This document shows, piece after piece, positions 44,467 to 53,079 of a DNA stretch of 64,000 bases (positions within the stretch are counted from its first letter, which is position 1; the number at the start of each line of letters is the position of its first letter). The stretch is from contig JAKARB010000005.1 in NCBI GenBank assembly GCA_021819435.1, forward strand, positions 1-64,000, read 5' to 3'. Under the pieces are notes generated by a model. It made no database searches. It was not told where the DNA came from and saw only the letters and a program-made list of their open reading frames with translations. Source of the stretch: Pseudomonadota bacterium. Its GTDB lineage: Bacteria; Pseudomonadota; Gammaproteobacteria; Burkholderiales; Burkholderiaceae_C. The position numbers were made by a program, and so were the translations under genes.

Positions 44467-45096
44467 ATGGCCCAACTCTTCGAAGTCCACCCAGAACAAC
44501 CTCAGGCGCGTTTGCTCAAGCAGGCGGCGGCTTTTTTGCACAAGGGTGGCGTGGTGGCCGTGCCCACCGACTCCAGCTACGCCCTGGTCTGCCACCTCGA
44601 TGACAAGGCTGCCGTCGATCAATTGCGGCGCATCCGTGGGGTCGATGAGCGGCACCACTTGACGCTGCTGTGCCGCGATCTTTCGGAGCTGGCGAGCTAC
44701 GCCAGGGTCGACAACCAGCAGTACCGCCTCCTCAAGCTCGCCACGCCGGGGCCTTACACCTTCATCCTCGAAGCCACGAAAGAGGTGCCCCGCCGTGTGT
44801 CGCACCCCTCACGCCGCACCATCGGGCTGCGCGTGCCCGATCACCGTGTGACGCAAGCCCTGCTCGCTGAAATGGGCCAGCCCTTGCTCGCCACGACCTT
44901 GATCCTGCCCGACGAGAGCGAGCCGCTCAATGACGCGCAAGCCATCCGCGAAGTGCTGCAAAAGCGCATCCAGGCGGTGGTTGACGCCGGTGCCTGCCCG
45001 ATGGCACCGACCACTGTCATCGACCTGAGCCAGGGCGAGGTGCAGGTGCTGCGTCAGGGGCGCGGCGAACTCGCGCCGCTGGGGCTGGCTGGCTGA
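44467..45096 (+). CDS. yciO: YciO/Sua5-family L-threonylcarbamoyladenylate synthase-like protein
   Basis: 209-aa single-domain Sua5/YciO/YrdC protein. FLHKGGVVAVPTDSSYALVCHL is the nucleotide-binding N-terminus, HHLTLLCRDLSELASYA and TPGPYTFILEATKEVPRR follow, and IGLRVPDHR is typical of the family. YrdC/Sua5 make threonylcarbamoyl-AMP for tRNA t6A37; the YciO branch is less well defined. Its last 43 bases overlap the convergent glutaredoxin gene. Confidence 0.87.
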   Translation: MAQLFEVHPEQPQARLLKQAAAFLHKGGVVAVPTDSSYALVCHLDDKAAVDQLRRIRGVDERHHLTLLCRDLSELASYARVDNQQYRLLKLATPGPYTFILEATKEVPRRVSHPSRRTIGLRVPDHRVTQALLAEMGQPLLATTLILPDESEPLNDAQAIREVLQKRIQAVVDAGACPMAPTTVIDLSQGEVQVLRQGRGELAPLGLAG

Positions 45097-45497
45097 GAAG
45101 GCGTGATCGCCCTGGGCGCTTTGTTGTCTTGCTGGGCGAGGGCCTCGGCCAGCCACGGTGCATGGAAGCCCAGGTGCCAGCGCTCACCAGCCTGCACCAG
45201 CGGCACGCCGGGCGAACCTTGTTCGGCATAGGTGCGTGCACAGGCTGGGTCGGTCTCGACATTGCATTCGCGCCAGCGCACCTCGTGCCGCTTCAGCCAG
45301 GCCATGGCTTGTGCGCAATAAGGGCAGGTCGAGGTGGTGTAGAGCGTGATGTCCACGCGCTGGCTGTGCTCGCGGATGGCGGATGCGGCGCGCGAGTCTT
45401 GCCAGCGGCTCAATCCCTGGCTGGCGCCCCACACCAAGGCCACCAGCACGATCAGCCCCAGCCAGGAGCGCAGGGCAGGGCGGTCGGGCTGGTTCAT
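45054..45497 (-). CDS. Membrane-anchored glutaredoxin-like protein
   Basis: 147-aa thiol-redox protein. One N-terminal membrane helix (about 11-27) precedes a glutaredoxin fold with the CPYC active site near residue 58 (YTTSTCPYCAQAM) and the cis-Pro loop GVPLVQAG. A Pro/Ser-rich tail ends the protein. The topology would place the redox domain in the periplasm. It overlaps yciO by 43 bases at the 3' end. Confidence 0.82.
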   Translation of the reverse strand: MNQPDRPALRSWLGLIVLVALVWGASQGLSRWQDSRAASAIREHSQRVDITLYTTSTCPYCAQAMAWLKRHEVRWRECNVETDPACARTYAEQGSPGVPLVQAGERWHLGFHAPWLAEALAQQDNKAPRAITPSQPASPSGASSPRP

Positions 45498-45548
45498 GGC
45501 ATGGTGCTCGTCAACGGAAGGCCGACCTGCCTTGCCACTCAGGCCCGA

Positions 45549-46199
45549 TCAGCCCTTGGGCGAGGCTTCATCCGTCGCTCCAGGCGCTTTCTGCCCCAGC
45601 TTGCTTTCCTGTCCAGCCAGCAGCTTGCGGATGTTGGCTTCATGGCGCCAGATCAGCAGCGCGCTCATGATGATCGTGCCGACCGTGGCGGGGCCGAATC
45701 CCCAGCCCCAGGCCTGGATGATGGGCGCGGCCAGCGATGCGGTCAAAGCGGCCAGCGATGAATAGCGGAACACGACGGCCATCGTGATCCACACCAGCAG
45801 CACCAGGCCGCCGAGCGCTGGCGCGAAGCCCAGCAGCACGCCGGCAGCCGTCGCCACGCCCTTGCCACCTTCGAACTTGAAGAAAATGGGCCACAGGTGC
45901 CCGATGAACGCGCCCAATCCCACTGCCGTCACCACCAGCTCGGGCAGGCCCAGCCGCCAGGCCACGACCACGGGCACATAGCCCTTGAGCGCATCGAAGA
46001 CCAGGGTCAGGATGGCAGCGGCCTTGTTGCCGGAACGCAGCACATTGGTCGCCCCCGGGTTGCCAGACCCGTAACTGCGGGGGTCGGCCAGGCCGAACAG
46101 GCGGCTGACGATGACGGCGAACGACAAGGAGCCGATGAAGTAGGCGACGACGGCACCCAGGCCGGCGAGCACCAGGGGGTCGAGGGCGGACAGGTTCAT
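45549..46199 (-). CDS. plsY: Glycerol-3-phosphate acyltransferase PlsY
   Basis: 216-aa inner-membrane enzyme that acylates glycerol-3-phosphate with acyl-phosphate, the first step of phospholipid synthesis. The three cytoplasmic motifs are visible: RSYGSGNPGATNVLR (about 41-55), GHLWPIFFKFEGGKGVAT near 103-120 and WRHEANIRKLLAG near 183. Start 46199 is the usual N-terminus (MNLSALDP); an upstream open frame is not conserved-looking. Confidence 0.95.
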   Translation of the reverse strand: MNLSALDPLVLAGLGAVVAYFIGSLSFAVIVSRLFGLADPRSYGSGNPGATNVLRSGNKAAAILTLVFDALKGYVPVVVAWRLGLPELVVTAVGLGAFIGHLWPIFFKFEGGKGVATAAGVLLGFAPALGGLVLLVWITMAVVFRYSSLAALTASLAAPIIQAWGWGFGPATVGTIIMSALLIWRHEANIRKLLAGQESKLGQKAPGATDEASPKG

Positions 46200-46296
46200 G
46201 CGCGGAGACCGGAGATGCGTGAGTGAGCGGGACAGGAGGGCGCCAGTGTAGTGGAGCCCTGGGGCGCCTTCTGCGTCAGCACGAGCCAGCCAACGG

Positions 46297-46328
46297 GGGC
46301 TCAAGGGGTTTGTCCCAGCTTTGAGCCC
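46297..46328. repeat. Hairpin in the plsY/46377 divergent gap
   Basis: GGGCTCAA (46297-46304) / TTGAGCCC (46321-46328), with a nested GGG/CCC inside the loop. It is followed directly by the 10-bp palindrome ACGGTACCGT (46329-46338). The pair could be regulatory sites for the divergent genes; no T-run follows. Confidence 0.5.
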
Positions 46329-46376
46329 ACGGTACCGTGCAGACAATCGCCGCAACCCGAAGCCGTCCCGTCCTCC

Positions 46377-47102
46377 ATGATTTCCTACAGCCGTCCCCAG
46401 TTCTGGCAGCGCACCTGGTTCACGCTCTTGTGCATGGGCGTGGCCGTGGCCGCCGTCGTGGCTTGGTGGATGTGGCAGGGTCGCTCGGCGGCGGCTGAAG
46501 AGGTCGCGGCCCCGGCCCATGCAAGTTCTGGCTCAGCGGAGGCCGCAGCACGCGCCGGGCTGCAAGAGCCCGCCTTGCTCTCCGATGGTCGGCCGGTCGA
46601 CTTTTCAGCCGAGGAGTGGGGTGCCCTCAAGGAAGCGATGAAGCAGGCATCCCAGCCGGAGGCCGAGCTCAAGCGCGTGGTGGCCTACCTGCGTTTTCAG
46701 AAGCGCTTCGACCAATGGCAGGGCCTGCGCGACTCGCCCGATGTTGGCTTGCGCCGTCAGGTGGCGGCCTCTCTGGTCGAGCAGGTGCCCGAGCGCCTCA
46801 AGCAAGGCGAGGTGACCATGGGCGAGGCCCAACTGCTGCTGAGCGCCTTGTGGGCTGACCTGGAGCCCGACGAAGTCCGCCGTCGCCAGCGCATCGACGA
46901 GGGCATCAAAATCTTGCAGGCGGCGGCGCCGCAGCCCAATGCCGATCAGGCGCGTCGCGAAGCAGATCGCCTCTCCGAATACAAGCGCCGCGAGTCGGCC
47001 ATCGTGCTGGAGTACCAATCGCGGCCGGAGGCTCAACGCGATCCGGCCTGGCTCGAAGCCCAACTGGACGACGCCCGGCGGGCGGTCTATGGCGGCAATT
47101 GA
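46377..47102 (+). CDS. Hypothetical membrane-anchored protein
   Basis: 241 aa; not recognised. One membrane helix near the N-terminus (about 13-35, TWFTLLCMGVAVAAVVAWWMW) is followed by an Ala-rich linker and a mostly helical, charged domain (about 65-241) with EALKEAMK/LRFQKRFDQW-type heptads. It would be anchored in the inner membrane with the helical domain outside. ATG 46377 is chosen because the helix begins soon after; no clear ribosome site. The next gene, an AI-2E transporter, starts 58 bases later on the same strand. Confidence 0.65.
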   Translation: MISYSRPQFWQRTWFTLLCMGVAVAAVVAWWMWQGRSAAAEEVAAPAHASSGSAEAAARAGLQEPALLSDGRPVDFSAEEWGALKEAMKQASQPEAELKRVVAYLRFQKRFDQWQGLRDSPDVGLRRQVAASLVEQVPERLKQGEVTMGEAQLLLSALWADLEPDEVRRRQRIDEGIKILQAAAPQPNADQARREADRLSEYKRRESAIVLEYQSRPEAQRDPAWLEAQLDDARRAVYGGN

Positions 47103-47160
47103 GGGGATGCGTTCTGCCTTTGGCGGCATCGTGGCCCTGGCTCGATAGAATGCGGCCTTG

Positions 47161-48246
47161 ATGGCCGACTCGCCCGCATCCCTCTTTCGAATCATCGCCC
47201 GCTGCCTGTTGGCCGCGTTGCTCGCCGTCCTGGTTTGGTGGCATGCGGGCGTGTTGGTGCCTTTTGCGCTCAGCATGGTTCTGGCCTATCTGCTTCGGCC
47301 GGGCGTCGAAAAACTGGCTGCCTACCGCGTGCCTCGGGTTTTGGCGGTGGTTTTGTGCCTGTTGATGGTCTACCTCATCGGCTCGGTGTTGCTGTTCCTG
47401 CTCGTGCCGATCGTGTCGGAGCTGGTGCCCATGATCCGGGCCCAATTGCCCGATCTGCTGACGCAAGCCTGGCGAGAGTTGGCCCCACGGTTGTCAGCTT
47501 TGGGCGTGGACGTGCCGAGTTCCGTCGACCAGGTGAAAGAGCAACTCGTTGATCTGCTGCAGACGCATGGCAGCGAGTGGGGCGGGGCGCTTTGGCGCTC
47601 GGCCGTGGCGGGCGGCAGTGGCTTGTTCGCGCTGATGGGCTACGCCTTCCTGGTGCCTGTGCTGGCCTTCTACTGGCTGCTGGACTGGGACCGCCTGATT
47701 CAGGCCGCGCATGGCCTCGTGCCCAGGCGTTGGCGACCCGAGCTCAGCGACCTGCTCGACGAGCTCGATTCGCTGATGGGGCAATACCTGCGCGGGCAGG
47801 CCTTGGTGATGCTGATCCTGGCGGTGTGCTACAGCGTGGGCTTGAGCCTGTTCGGCTTCAAGCTGGCTCTGCCGATCGGGGTGTTCACCGGGCTGGCTGT
47901 CTGCATCCCTTACCTGGGCTTCGGGCTGGGCCTGCTGCTGGCATTGCTCGCCGGGGTGCTGCAATTCGCAGCGGCGGGTGAGGGGGTGTTGCAGCCCTTG
48001 GTGGGCGTCGCGGTGGTCTATGGTGTGCTCCAGGTCGTCGAAAGCATGGCGCTCACGCCCAGGCTGGTGGGCGAGCGCATCGGGTTGCATCCGCTTGGGG
48101 TGATCCTGGCCTTGATGCTGTTTGGCCAGTGGCTGGGCTTTTGGGGCATCGTCGTGGCCTTGCCTTGCGCTGCTTGCCTGACGGTGATCGGACGCCGCTT
48201 GCTGGCACGTTGGCGTGCCAGCCCGAGCTTCACGCGCACCGAGTGA
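47161..48246 (+). CDS. AI-2E family transporter (PerM-like)
   Basis: 361-aa inner-membrane protein with about eight helices; FALSMVLAYLLRPGVEKL (about 37-54) and the C-terminal GERIGLHPLGVILALMLFGQWLGFWG are typical of the AI-2E exporter/PerM family. Some members export autoinducer-2, others act as antiporters; the substrate here is unknown. ATG 47161 is chosen. It is followed by hda after 10 bases, an arrangement frequent in beta-proteobacteria. Confidence 0.88.
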   Translation: MADSPASLFRIIARCLLAALLAVLVWWHAGVLVPFALSMVLAYLLRPGVEKLAAYRVPRVLAVVLCLLMVYLIGSVLLFLLVPIVSELVPMIRAQLPDLLTQAWRELAPRLSALGVDVPSSVDQVKEQLVDLLQTHGSEWGGALWRSAVAGGSGLFALMGYAFLVPVLAFYWLLDWDRLIQAAHGLVPRRWRPELSDLLDELDSLMGQYLRGQALVMLILAVCYSVGLSLFGFKLALPIGVFTGLAVCIPYLGFGLGLLLALLAGVLQFAAAGEGVLQPLVGVAVVYGVLQVVESMALTPRLVGERIGLHPLGVILALMLFGQWLGFWGIVVALPCAACLTVIGRRLLARWRASPSFTRTE

Positions 48247-48256
48247 CGGGCCTGCC

Positions 48257-49078
48257 ATGAGCGATGTCTCCCGGGGCGGCGCCCCGATGCGTCAGTTGCT
48301 GCTCGACCTGGGCTCACCCGCCGTGCCGGGGCTTGAGGCCTTTGTCACCGGCGGGCAGGCCCAGAACGAGGCGCTGCTGGCTTGGTTGAGCGCCTGGCCG
48401 GCGGTGGAAGGGCCTTTGTCGCCGGCTTACATCTGGGGGGCGCCGGGCTCCGGCAAGACGCACCTGCTGCGTGCGATGGTCGAACGCGCCCTGGGCCTGG
48501 GCTTCGGCGTGATCTGGCTCAACGCCCAGACGTGCCAGATGTGGGAGGCATCTCAGCCTGGCGCCCCCACCCTGGCCCTCCTCGACGACTGCGACCGGCT
48601 CGACGCCGACAGCCAGCACCTGGCCTTCAAATTGTTCATCGAGTCGGCTGCGGCCCTGGCTGCGCGCGAGACCGCCGCGCCCGCCACCATGGCGTTCACG
48701 GGTCTTGCCTGTGAGCCGGCAACGCAAGAAGCCGCCGATGCGGGGGAGCTGTTCATCCTGGCCGCCGGGCGTTTGCCTGCGGTTGATCTGCCCGTGCGGG
48801 ATGACCTGCGCACACGTCTGGGCTGGGGGCTGTCCTTTGCCTTGCAGCCCGCCGACGAAACCGGCGTGCGCGAAGTGTTGCAGCAGGCCGCCGAGCGCCG
48901 TGGCATGGCGCTCGGCGAGGACGTACTGGCCTACCTGCTTAGCCGGCACGAGCGCGACCTGGGCTCCCTCATGGGCCTGCTCGATCGTCTCGATGTTTAC
49001 GCCTTGTCCGAGCATCGCCTGGTCACCATCCCTTTGCTCAAGCAGATGCTGGCCTCAGAATCTCCAGGCGTGGCCTGA
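48257..49078 (+). CDS. hda: DnaA regulatory inactivator Hda-like AAA+ protein
   Basis: 273-aa DnaA-like AAA+ ATPase without the DnaA DNA-binding domain. The N-terminal QLLLDLGSP is the clamp-binding type motif of Hda, followed by Walker A GAPGSGKTH (about 73-81), Walker B LALLDDCDRL and the RDDLRTRL Arg-finger region. With the sliding clamp it stimulates ATP hydrolysis by DnaA and limits re-initiation. ATG 48287 is an alternative start that puts the clamp motif at the extreme N-terminus. Confidence 0.9.
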   Translation: MSDVSRGGAPMRQLLLDLGSPAVPGLEAFVTGGQAQNEALLAWLSAWPAVEGPLSPAYIWGAPGSGKTHLLRAMVERALGLGFGVIWLNAQTCQMWEASQPGAPTLALLDDCDRLDADSQHLAFKLFIESAAALAARETAAPATMAFTGLACEPATQEAADAGELFILAAGRLPAVDLPVRDDLRTRLGWGLSFALQPADETGVREVLQQAAERRGMALGEDVLAYLLSRHERDLGSLMGLLDRLDVYALSEHRLVTIPLLKQMLASESPGVA

Positions 49079-49107
49079 CGCCTCGCGAGCCCTTTTTTGC
49101 CTGCCCC

Positions 49108-49776
49108 ATGAACCTCTGCCTCTTCGACCTCGACCACACCCTGCTGCCACTCGACTCCGACCATGAGTTCGGCGAGTTCATCGTCCGCCAGGGCCTGGTC
49201 GACGGCGCCGACTACCGCCGCCGCAACGACAACTTCTACCAGCAGTATTGCGACGGCACCCTGGTGCTCGACGACTACATCGCCTTCACCACCAGCGTCT
49301 GGCGCCAGATGTCCGTGGTTGAGCAGCAGGCGTTGCAACAGGCCTTCATGGGCGAGGTGATCCTGCCGGCGCTCAAGCCCCAGGCGGTCGAGCTGGTCGA
49401 GCGCCACCGCGCCCAAGGGGATCTGCTGGCCATCGTCACCGCCACCAACGAGTTCGTCACCCGCCCGATCGCCGATGCCTTCGGGGTGGACGACCTGATT
49501 GCTGTGCGACTGCACCGCGACGAGCAGGGGCGCGTGACCGGCCGCATCGACGGCGTGCCTTCTTTCCGCGAAGGCAAAATCACACGTGTGGAACAATGGC
49601 TGTCTGATCAGGGCCGCCACCTCGGCCAGTTTGATCGCGTCAGTTTCTACAGCGACTCCCCCAACGACCTGCCCCTGCTTGAGCGGGCCACCGACCCGGT
49701 GGCCACCAATCCCAGCCCCGAGCTGGAAGCCGTGGCGCAGTCTCGAGGCTGGCGCATCCTCCGGTTGTTTGCATGA
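49108..49776 (+). CDS. HAD-IB family hydrolase (SerB-like phosphatase)
   Basis: 222-aa haloacid-dehalogenase phosphatase, subfamily IB. Motif I FDLDHTLLPLDSD (nucleophile Asp near residue 7), motif II IVTATNEF near 112 and motif III/IV with YSDSPNDLPLL near 190 are intact. Related to CicA and phosphoserine phosphatases; the substrate is unknown. Its stop overlaps the pcnB start (ATGA), indicating coupling. Confidence 0.88.
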   Translation: MNLCLFDLDHTLLPLDSDHEFGEFIVRQGLVDGADYRRRNDNFYQQYCDGTLVLDDYIAFTTSVWRQMSVVEQQALQQAFMGEVILPALKPQAVELVERHRAQGDLLAIVTATNEFVTRPIADAFGVDDLIAVRLHRDEQGRVTGRIDGVPSFREGKITRVEQWLSDQGRHLGQFDRVSFYSDSPNDLPLLERATDPVATNPSPELEAVAQSRGWRILRLFA

Positions 49777-51392
49777 TCAAAAGCCTGATTCATAAATTCC
49801 TCGGCAAGGGCACGCCCCACAAGCGCCCGCACGCCCACGCCGCCAAAGGCGGCCCCAAGCCCGCGCGCATCCCCACGGGCAAGCGCGTCGACGTGCCGGC
49901 CTCCGAACACGGCATCGACCCCAAGTTGGTCGACGAGCGCGCCCGCAAGGTCGTCGAAACCCTGCAGGACGCCGGCTACGAGGCCTACATCGTCGGCGGC
50001 GCCGTGCGCGACCTGCTGCTGGGCCTGCGCCCCAAAGACTTCGACGTGGCCACCAACGCCACGCCCGAGCAGGTCAAGGGCCTGTTCCGCCGTGCCTTCG
50101 TCATCGGCCGGCGCTTCCGCATCGTGCACGTGGTCTACGGCCGGGGCCGCGACCACGAGGTCATCGAGGTTTCGACCTTCCGCGCCTACCTCGACAACGA
50201 GGCCGCCGAGCAGGTCTCCGGCAACGAGAAGACCTCCAAGCGCGAGCTCGCCGACAAGTCGCACGTGGTGGACGCCAGCGGCCGCGTGCTGCGAGACAAC
50301 GTCTGGGGCCCGCAGGACCAAGACGCCGCCCGCCGCGACTTCACCATCAACGCCATGTACTACGACCCGCGCACACAGGTCGTGGTCGACTACCACGGCG
50401 GCATCCAGGACGCGAAAAAGCGCGTGCTGCGCATGATCGGTCACCCCGAAACGCGCTACCGCGAAGACCCCGTGCGCATCATCCGCGTGGTGCGCTTCGC
50501 CGCCAAGCTGGGCTTCGAGATCGAGCCCAAGACACGCGAACCCATCCGCGAGATGGCCGAGTTGCTCAGCAACGTGCCGCAGTCGCGCCTGTTCGACGAA
50601 ATGATCAAGCTGCTGCAGACCGGGCACGCGAGGGCCTCCATCGAGCAGTTGCGCAAGCAGGGACTCGATCGCGGCGTCTTCCCGATCCTGGACGCGGTGT
50701 TCGACGAGGCCCGCCGCCACCCGGGCCGCGATCAGTTCGTACAACTGGCCCTGGCCGACACCGACCGTCGCGTGTCCGAAGGCAAGCCGGTGGCTCCGAG
50801 CTTCTTGCTCGCCTGCCTGCTCTGGCACGACGTGCTGGCCCACTGGCAGCGCAACCAGCAGCAGGGCGAACCCCCGTTCCCGGCGCTGCAATCGGCCACC
50901 GACGCCGTCTTCGATGCCCGCATCGGTGACATCTCGGGCCGCGGCAAGCTGGCCACCGACATGCGCGAGATCTGGACCATGCAGCCACGCTTCGACCGCC
51001 GCACGGGCAATGGCCCGCTCACGCTGGTGGAGCAGCCGCGTTTCCGCGCCGGGTTCGACTTCCTGCGACTGCGTGGCCAGTCTGGTGAGATTTCGCCAGA
51101 GCTCGCCAGTTGGTGGGAAACCTTCTCCATGGCCGATGAGGGCGAGCGCCGCCGCATGATCGACGCTGTGCGGCAGCAAGGGGGGCAAGGCGGCCCGCGC
51201 CGTGTGCCTCGAAGCAAGGCTGCCGCCTCCTCGGCTTCGGTCCCGACTGACGTGGAAGACAACGACGGCGATGAAGAATCCGACGAGGCCGTGAGCCCGG
51301 CGGGCGAAGGCATGGGTGCCCCCGCTCGCAAGCGTCGCCGCCGTCGGCGCAAGCCGGCTGGTGCCTCGCAGGCCAGCGCTTCGGCGGAGTGA
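49773..51392 (+). CDS. pcnB: Poly(A) polymerase I
   Basis: 539-aa polynucleotide adenylyltransferase that adds 3' A tails to RNA and so promotes decay. A basic N-terminus precedes the nucleotidyltransferase core: YIVGGAVRDLLLG (about 71-83) and catalytic DFDVATNATP, followed by the PcnB RNA-binding segment RYREDPVRIIRVVRF. A long arginine/lysine-rich tail (KRRRRRRK) ends the protein. The gene order HAD-pcnB-folK is common in this group. Confidence 0.94.
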   Translation: MIKSLIHKFLGKGTPHKRPHAHAAKGGPKPARIPTGKRVDVPASEHGIDPKLVDERARKVVETLQDAGYEAYIVGGAVRDLLLGLRPKDFDVATNATPEQVKGLFRRAFVIGRRFRIVHVVYGRGRDHEVIEVSTFRAYLDNEAAEQVSGNEKTSKRELADKSHVVDASGRVLRDNVWGPQDQDAARRDFTINAMYYDPRTQVVVDYHGGIQDAKKRVLRMIGHPETRYREDPVRIIRVVRFAAKLGFEIEPKTREPIREMAELLSNVPQSRLFDEMIKLLQTGHARASIEQLRKQGLDRGVFPILDAVFDEARRHPGRDQFVQLALADTDRRVSEGKPVAPSFLLACLLWHDVLAHWQRNQQQGEPPFPALQSATDAVFDARIGDISGRGKLATDMREIWTMQPRFDRRTGNGPLTLVEQPRFRAGFDFLRLRGQSGEISPELASWWETFSMADEGERRRMIDAVRQQGGQGGPRRVPRSKAAASSASVPTDVEDNDGDEESDEAVSPAGEGMGAPARKRRRRRRKPAGASQASASAE

Positions 51393-51399
51393 CACAGCC

Positions 51400-51942
51400 T
51401 TGATCGCCAACGGGCTTTCGCTGGCCCCCCGCTTTCGCGCTTTCGTGGCGTTGGGCGGGAACTTGGGTGATGTCCGTGCTCGCCTGCGAGCCGCTGTGGC
51501 CTCATTGGGCGACCTGCCAGGCACGTGTGTGGAAGGGGTTTCGTCCCTCTATCGCACCCGCCCTGTTGAGGCGAGTGGCCCCGATTTCCTCAACGCCGTC
51601 GTGGCCATCGACACAGTGCTCGCGCCCCAGGAGCTTTTGCGCACTTTGCTGAGCATCGAGCTGCAACACGAACGAGAGCGGCCCCACGTCAACGCACCGC
51701 GTACGCTGGATCTCGATCTGCTGCACCATGGTGGTGCGATTCTGCAAACCCCAACGCTGACCTTGCCACATCCTCGGCAGCAAGGGCGCGCTTTCGTCAT
51801 GACGCCGCTGGCCGAATTGGCTGCGCGGCTTCCCGCCCGCGCCGACAGCCCGGTGCCTGATCTTCTCAGCGCCGAAAAACGGGCCGAACTGGCAGCCGCG
51901 CAAGGCATTGAGGCCATTTCCGGCCCGAATTGGCTGGACTGA
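51400..51942 (+). CDS. folK: HPPK, 6-hydroxymethyl-dihydropterin pyrophosphokinase
   Basis: 180-aa folate biosynthesis enzyme transferring pyrophosphate from ATP to the pterin. FVALGGNLGDVRARLRAAV is the N-terminal signature, and RPHVNAPRTLDLDLLHHGG the catalytic Asp pair (DLD) segment. Start is uncertain: TTG at 51400, 7 bases after the pcnB stop with GGAG 10 bases upstream, is the best compromise; ATGs only occur inside pcnB. Confidence 0.88.
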   Translation: MIANGLSLAPRFRAFVALGGNLGDVRARLRAAVASLGDLPGTCVEGVSSLYRTRPVEASGPDFLNAVVAIDTVLAPQELLRTLLSIELQHERERPHVNAPRTLDLDLLHHGGAILQTPTLTLPHPRQQGRAFVMTPLAELAARLPARADSPVPDLLSAEKRAELAAAQGIEAISGPNWLD

Positions 51943-51962
51943 ATCCATTTCCGGGCTATAAT
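51935..51962 (+). promoter_or_regulatory. Sigma-70 promoter of rpsU
   Basis: TGGACT (51935-51940, 4/6 match to TTGACA), a 16-base spacer and a perfect TATAAT at 51957-51962. It overlaps the end of folK and drives rpsU with a ~200-base leader containing a TCAGTGA/TCACTGA stem (52064-52105). Confidence 0.65.
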
Positions 51963-52063
51963 CGCAGGCTTTACTGGTGGGCTTGCTGCATGTTTTGCAA
52001 AATCAAGTCCTCCTGGTGAGCGCCCAAGGCGTCTGGCGGGGTTTGAATCCTGGCAGATCAAAA

Positions 52064-52105
52064 TCAGTGAGTCGTGCATCCGGCCGGCTTGTGCTGGTTC
52101 ACTGA
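52064..52105 (+). promoter_or_regulatory. Stem-loop in the rpsU leader
   Basis: TCAGTGA (52064-52070) pairs with TCACTGA (52099-52105), enclosing a GC-rich CCGGCCGG core. The leader is unusually long for a single small ribosomal protein, so a regulatory role is possible but unproven. Confidence 0.35.
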
Positions 52106-52171
52106 CTTGAGCGTGCGGCAGGGGGCCATGCACCGGCCTTTGAATGCATTCAATCTGAAAGCGAATCTCTG

Positions 52172-52384
52172 ATGACGACCATCCGTGTCAAGGAAAACGA
52201 GCCGTTCGACGTGGCCCTGCGCCGCTTCAAGCGCACCATCGAAAAGCTGGGTCTGCTGACCGAACTGCGCGCCCGCGAGTTCTACGAAAAGCCCACCGCC
52301 GAGCGCAAGCGCAAGAAGGCCGCGGCCGTCAAGCGTCACTACAAGCGCGTGCGCAGCATGCAGCTGCCCAAGAAGCTGTACTGA
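52172..52384 (+). CDS. rpsU: 30S ribosomal protein S21
   Basis: 70-aa basic ribosomal protein of the small subunit, acting near the anti-Shine-Dalgarno end of 16S r[22 protein letters not shown] and the basic [13 protein letters not shown] stretch are canonical, and the full length is normal. It has its own promoter and is followed by a strong terminator before yqeY. Confidence 0.97.
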
Positions 52385-52437
52385 TCGGCTTCTTGCCCGG
52401 TGGCCTGTCAACCCAGGCTGCCATCCAAAGGCACACC

Positions 52438-52478
52438 AAGGCCCGCGCGGGGACGCCCATGCGGGCCTTTGTTTTTTT
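52438..52478 (+). terminator. Terminator between rpsU and yqeY
   Basis: Perfect stem AAGGCCCGC (52438-52446) / GCGGGCCTT (52461-52469), followed by TTTGTTTTTTT. It sits 15-93 bases before the yqeY start, so it probably ends or attenuates most rpsU transcripts. Confidence 0.85.
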
Positions 52479-52492
52479 CACGAGTCACGAAC

Positions 52493-52939
52493 ATGAGCCT
52501 CAAGCAACGCATCTCCGATGACATGAAAGCCGCCATGCGCGCCAAGGAAGCTGATCGCCTCGGCACCATCCGCATGCTGCTGGCCGCGATGAAGCAAAAG
52601 GAAGTCGATGAACGTGTCGAACTCGATGACGCCATGGTGGTGGGCATCGTCGACAAGCTCATCAAGCAGCGCAAGGATGCCGCCCAGCAGTACGAAGCGG
52701 GCGGTCGCCAGGACTTGGCCGACAAGGAAAAATCCGAGATCACCGTGCTGGAGGCCTACCTGCCGCAGCGTCTGAGCGCTGAAGAGGTGGCCACTGCCGT
52801 GCGGGCCATCGTGGCCGAGCTGGGCGCCTCGGGCCCCGGCGACATGGGCAAGGTCATGGGTGTGGTCAAGCAGCGACTGGCTGGCCAGGCCGACATGGGC
52901 CAGGTGTCGGCCGCAGTGAAGGCTGCCTTGGCGGGCTGA
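52493..52939 (+). CDS. GatB/YqeY domain protein
   Basis: 148-aa YqeY-like protein related to the tRNA-binding tail domain of GatB. It starts MSLKQRISDDMKAAMRAKEADRLGTIRML, typical of the family, and ends with the helical GDMGKVMGVVKQRLAGQADM domain. ATG 52493 is chosen; upstream in-frame codons overlap the terminator. Function is not firmly known. dnaG and rpoD, which often follow rpsU-yqeY, are absent here. Confidence 0.9.
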   Translation: MSLKQRISDDMKAAMRAKEADRLGTIRMLLAAMKQKEVDERVELDDAMVVGIVDKLIKQRKDAAQQYEAGGRQDLADKEKSEITVLEAYLPQRLSAEEVATAVRAIVAELGASGPGDMGKVMGVVKQRLAGQADMGQVSAAVKAALAG

Positions 52940-53079
52940 TCGCCGTGCTGCGTTGGGGCTGATGTGCCGATGCCGCAGCTCTGTGATGCGTGTCGGGCGC
53001 TGAACCTCGGGCTGATCCCGAGGCCGCTCAAACTGCCATCTGGCCTTACCATCTGGCGTCCAGAACAGCGAGGTTCATC

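Noticed and set aside
53005-53023. CCTCGG/CCGAGG hairpin before the DUF442 gene
   Set aside because: Only 6 bp, no T-run; too weak to call a terminator or regulator.
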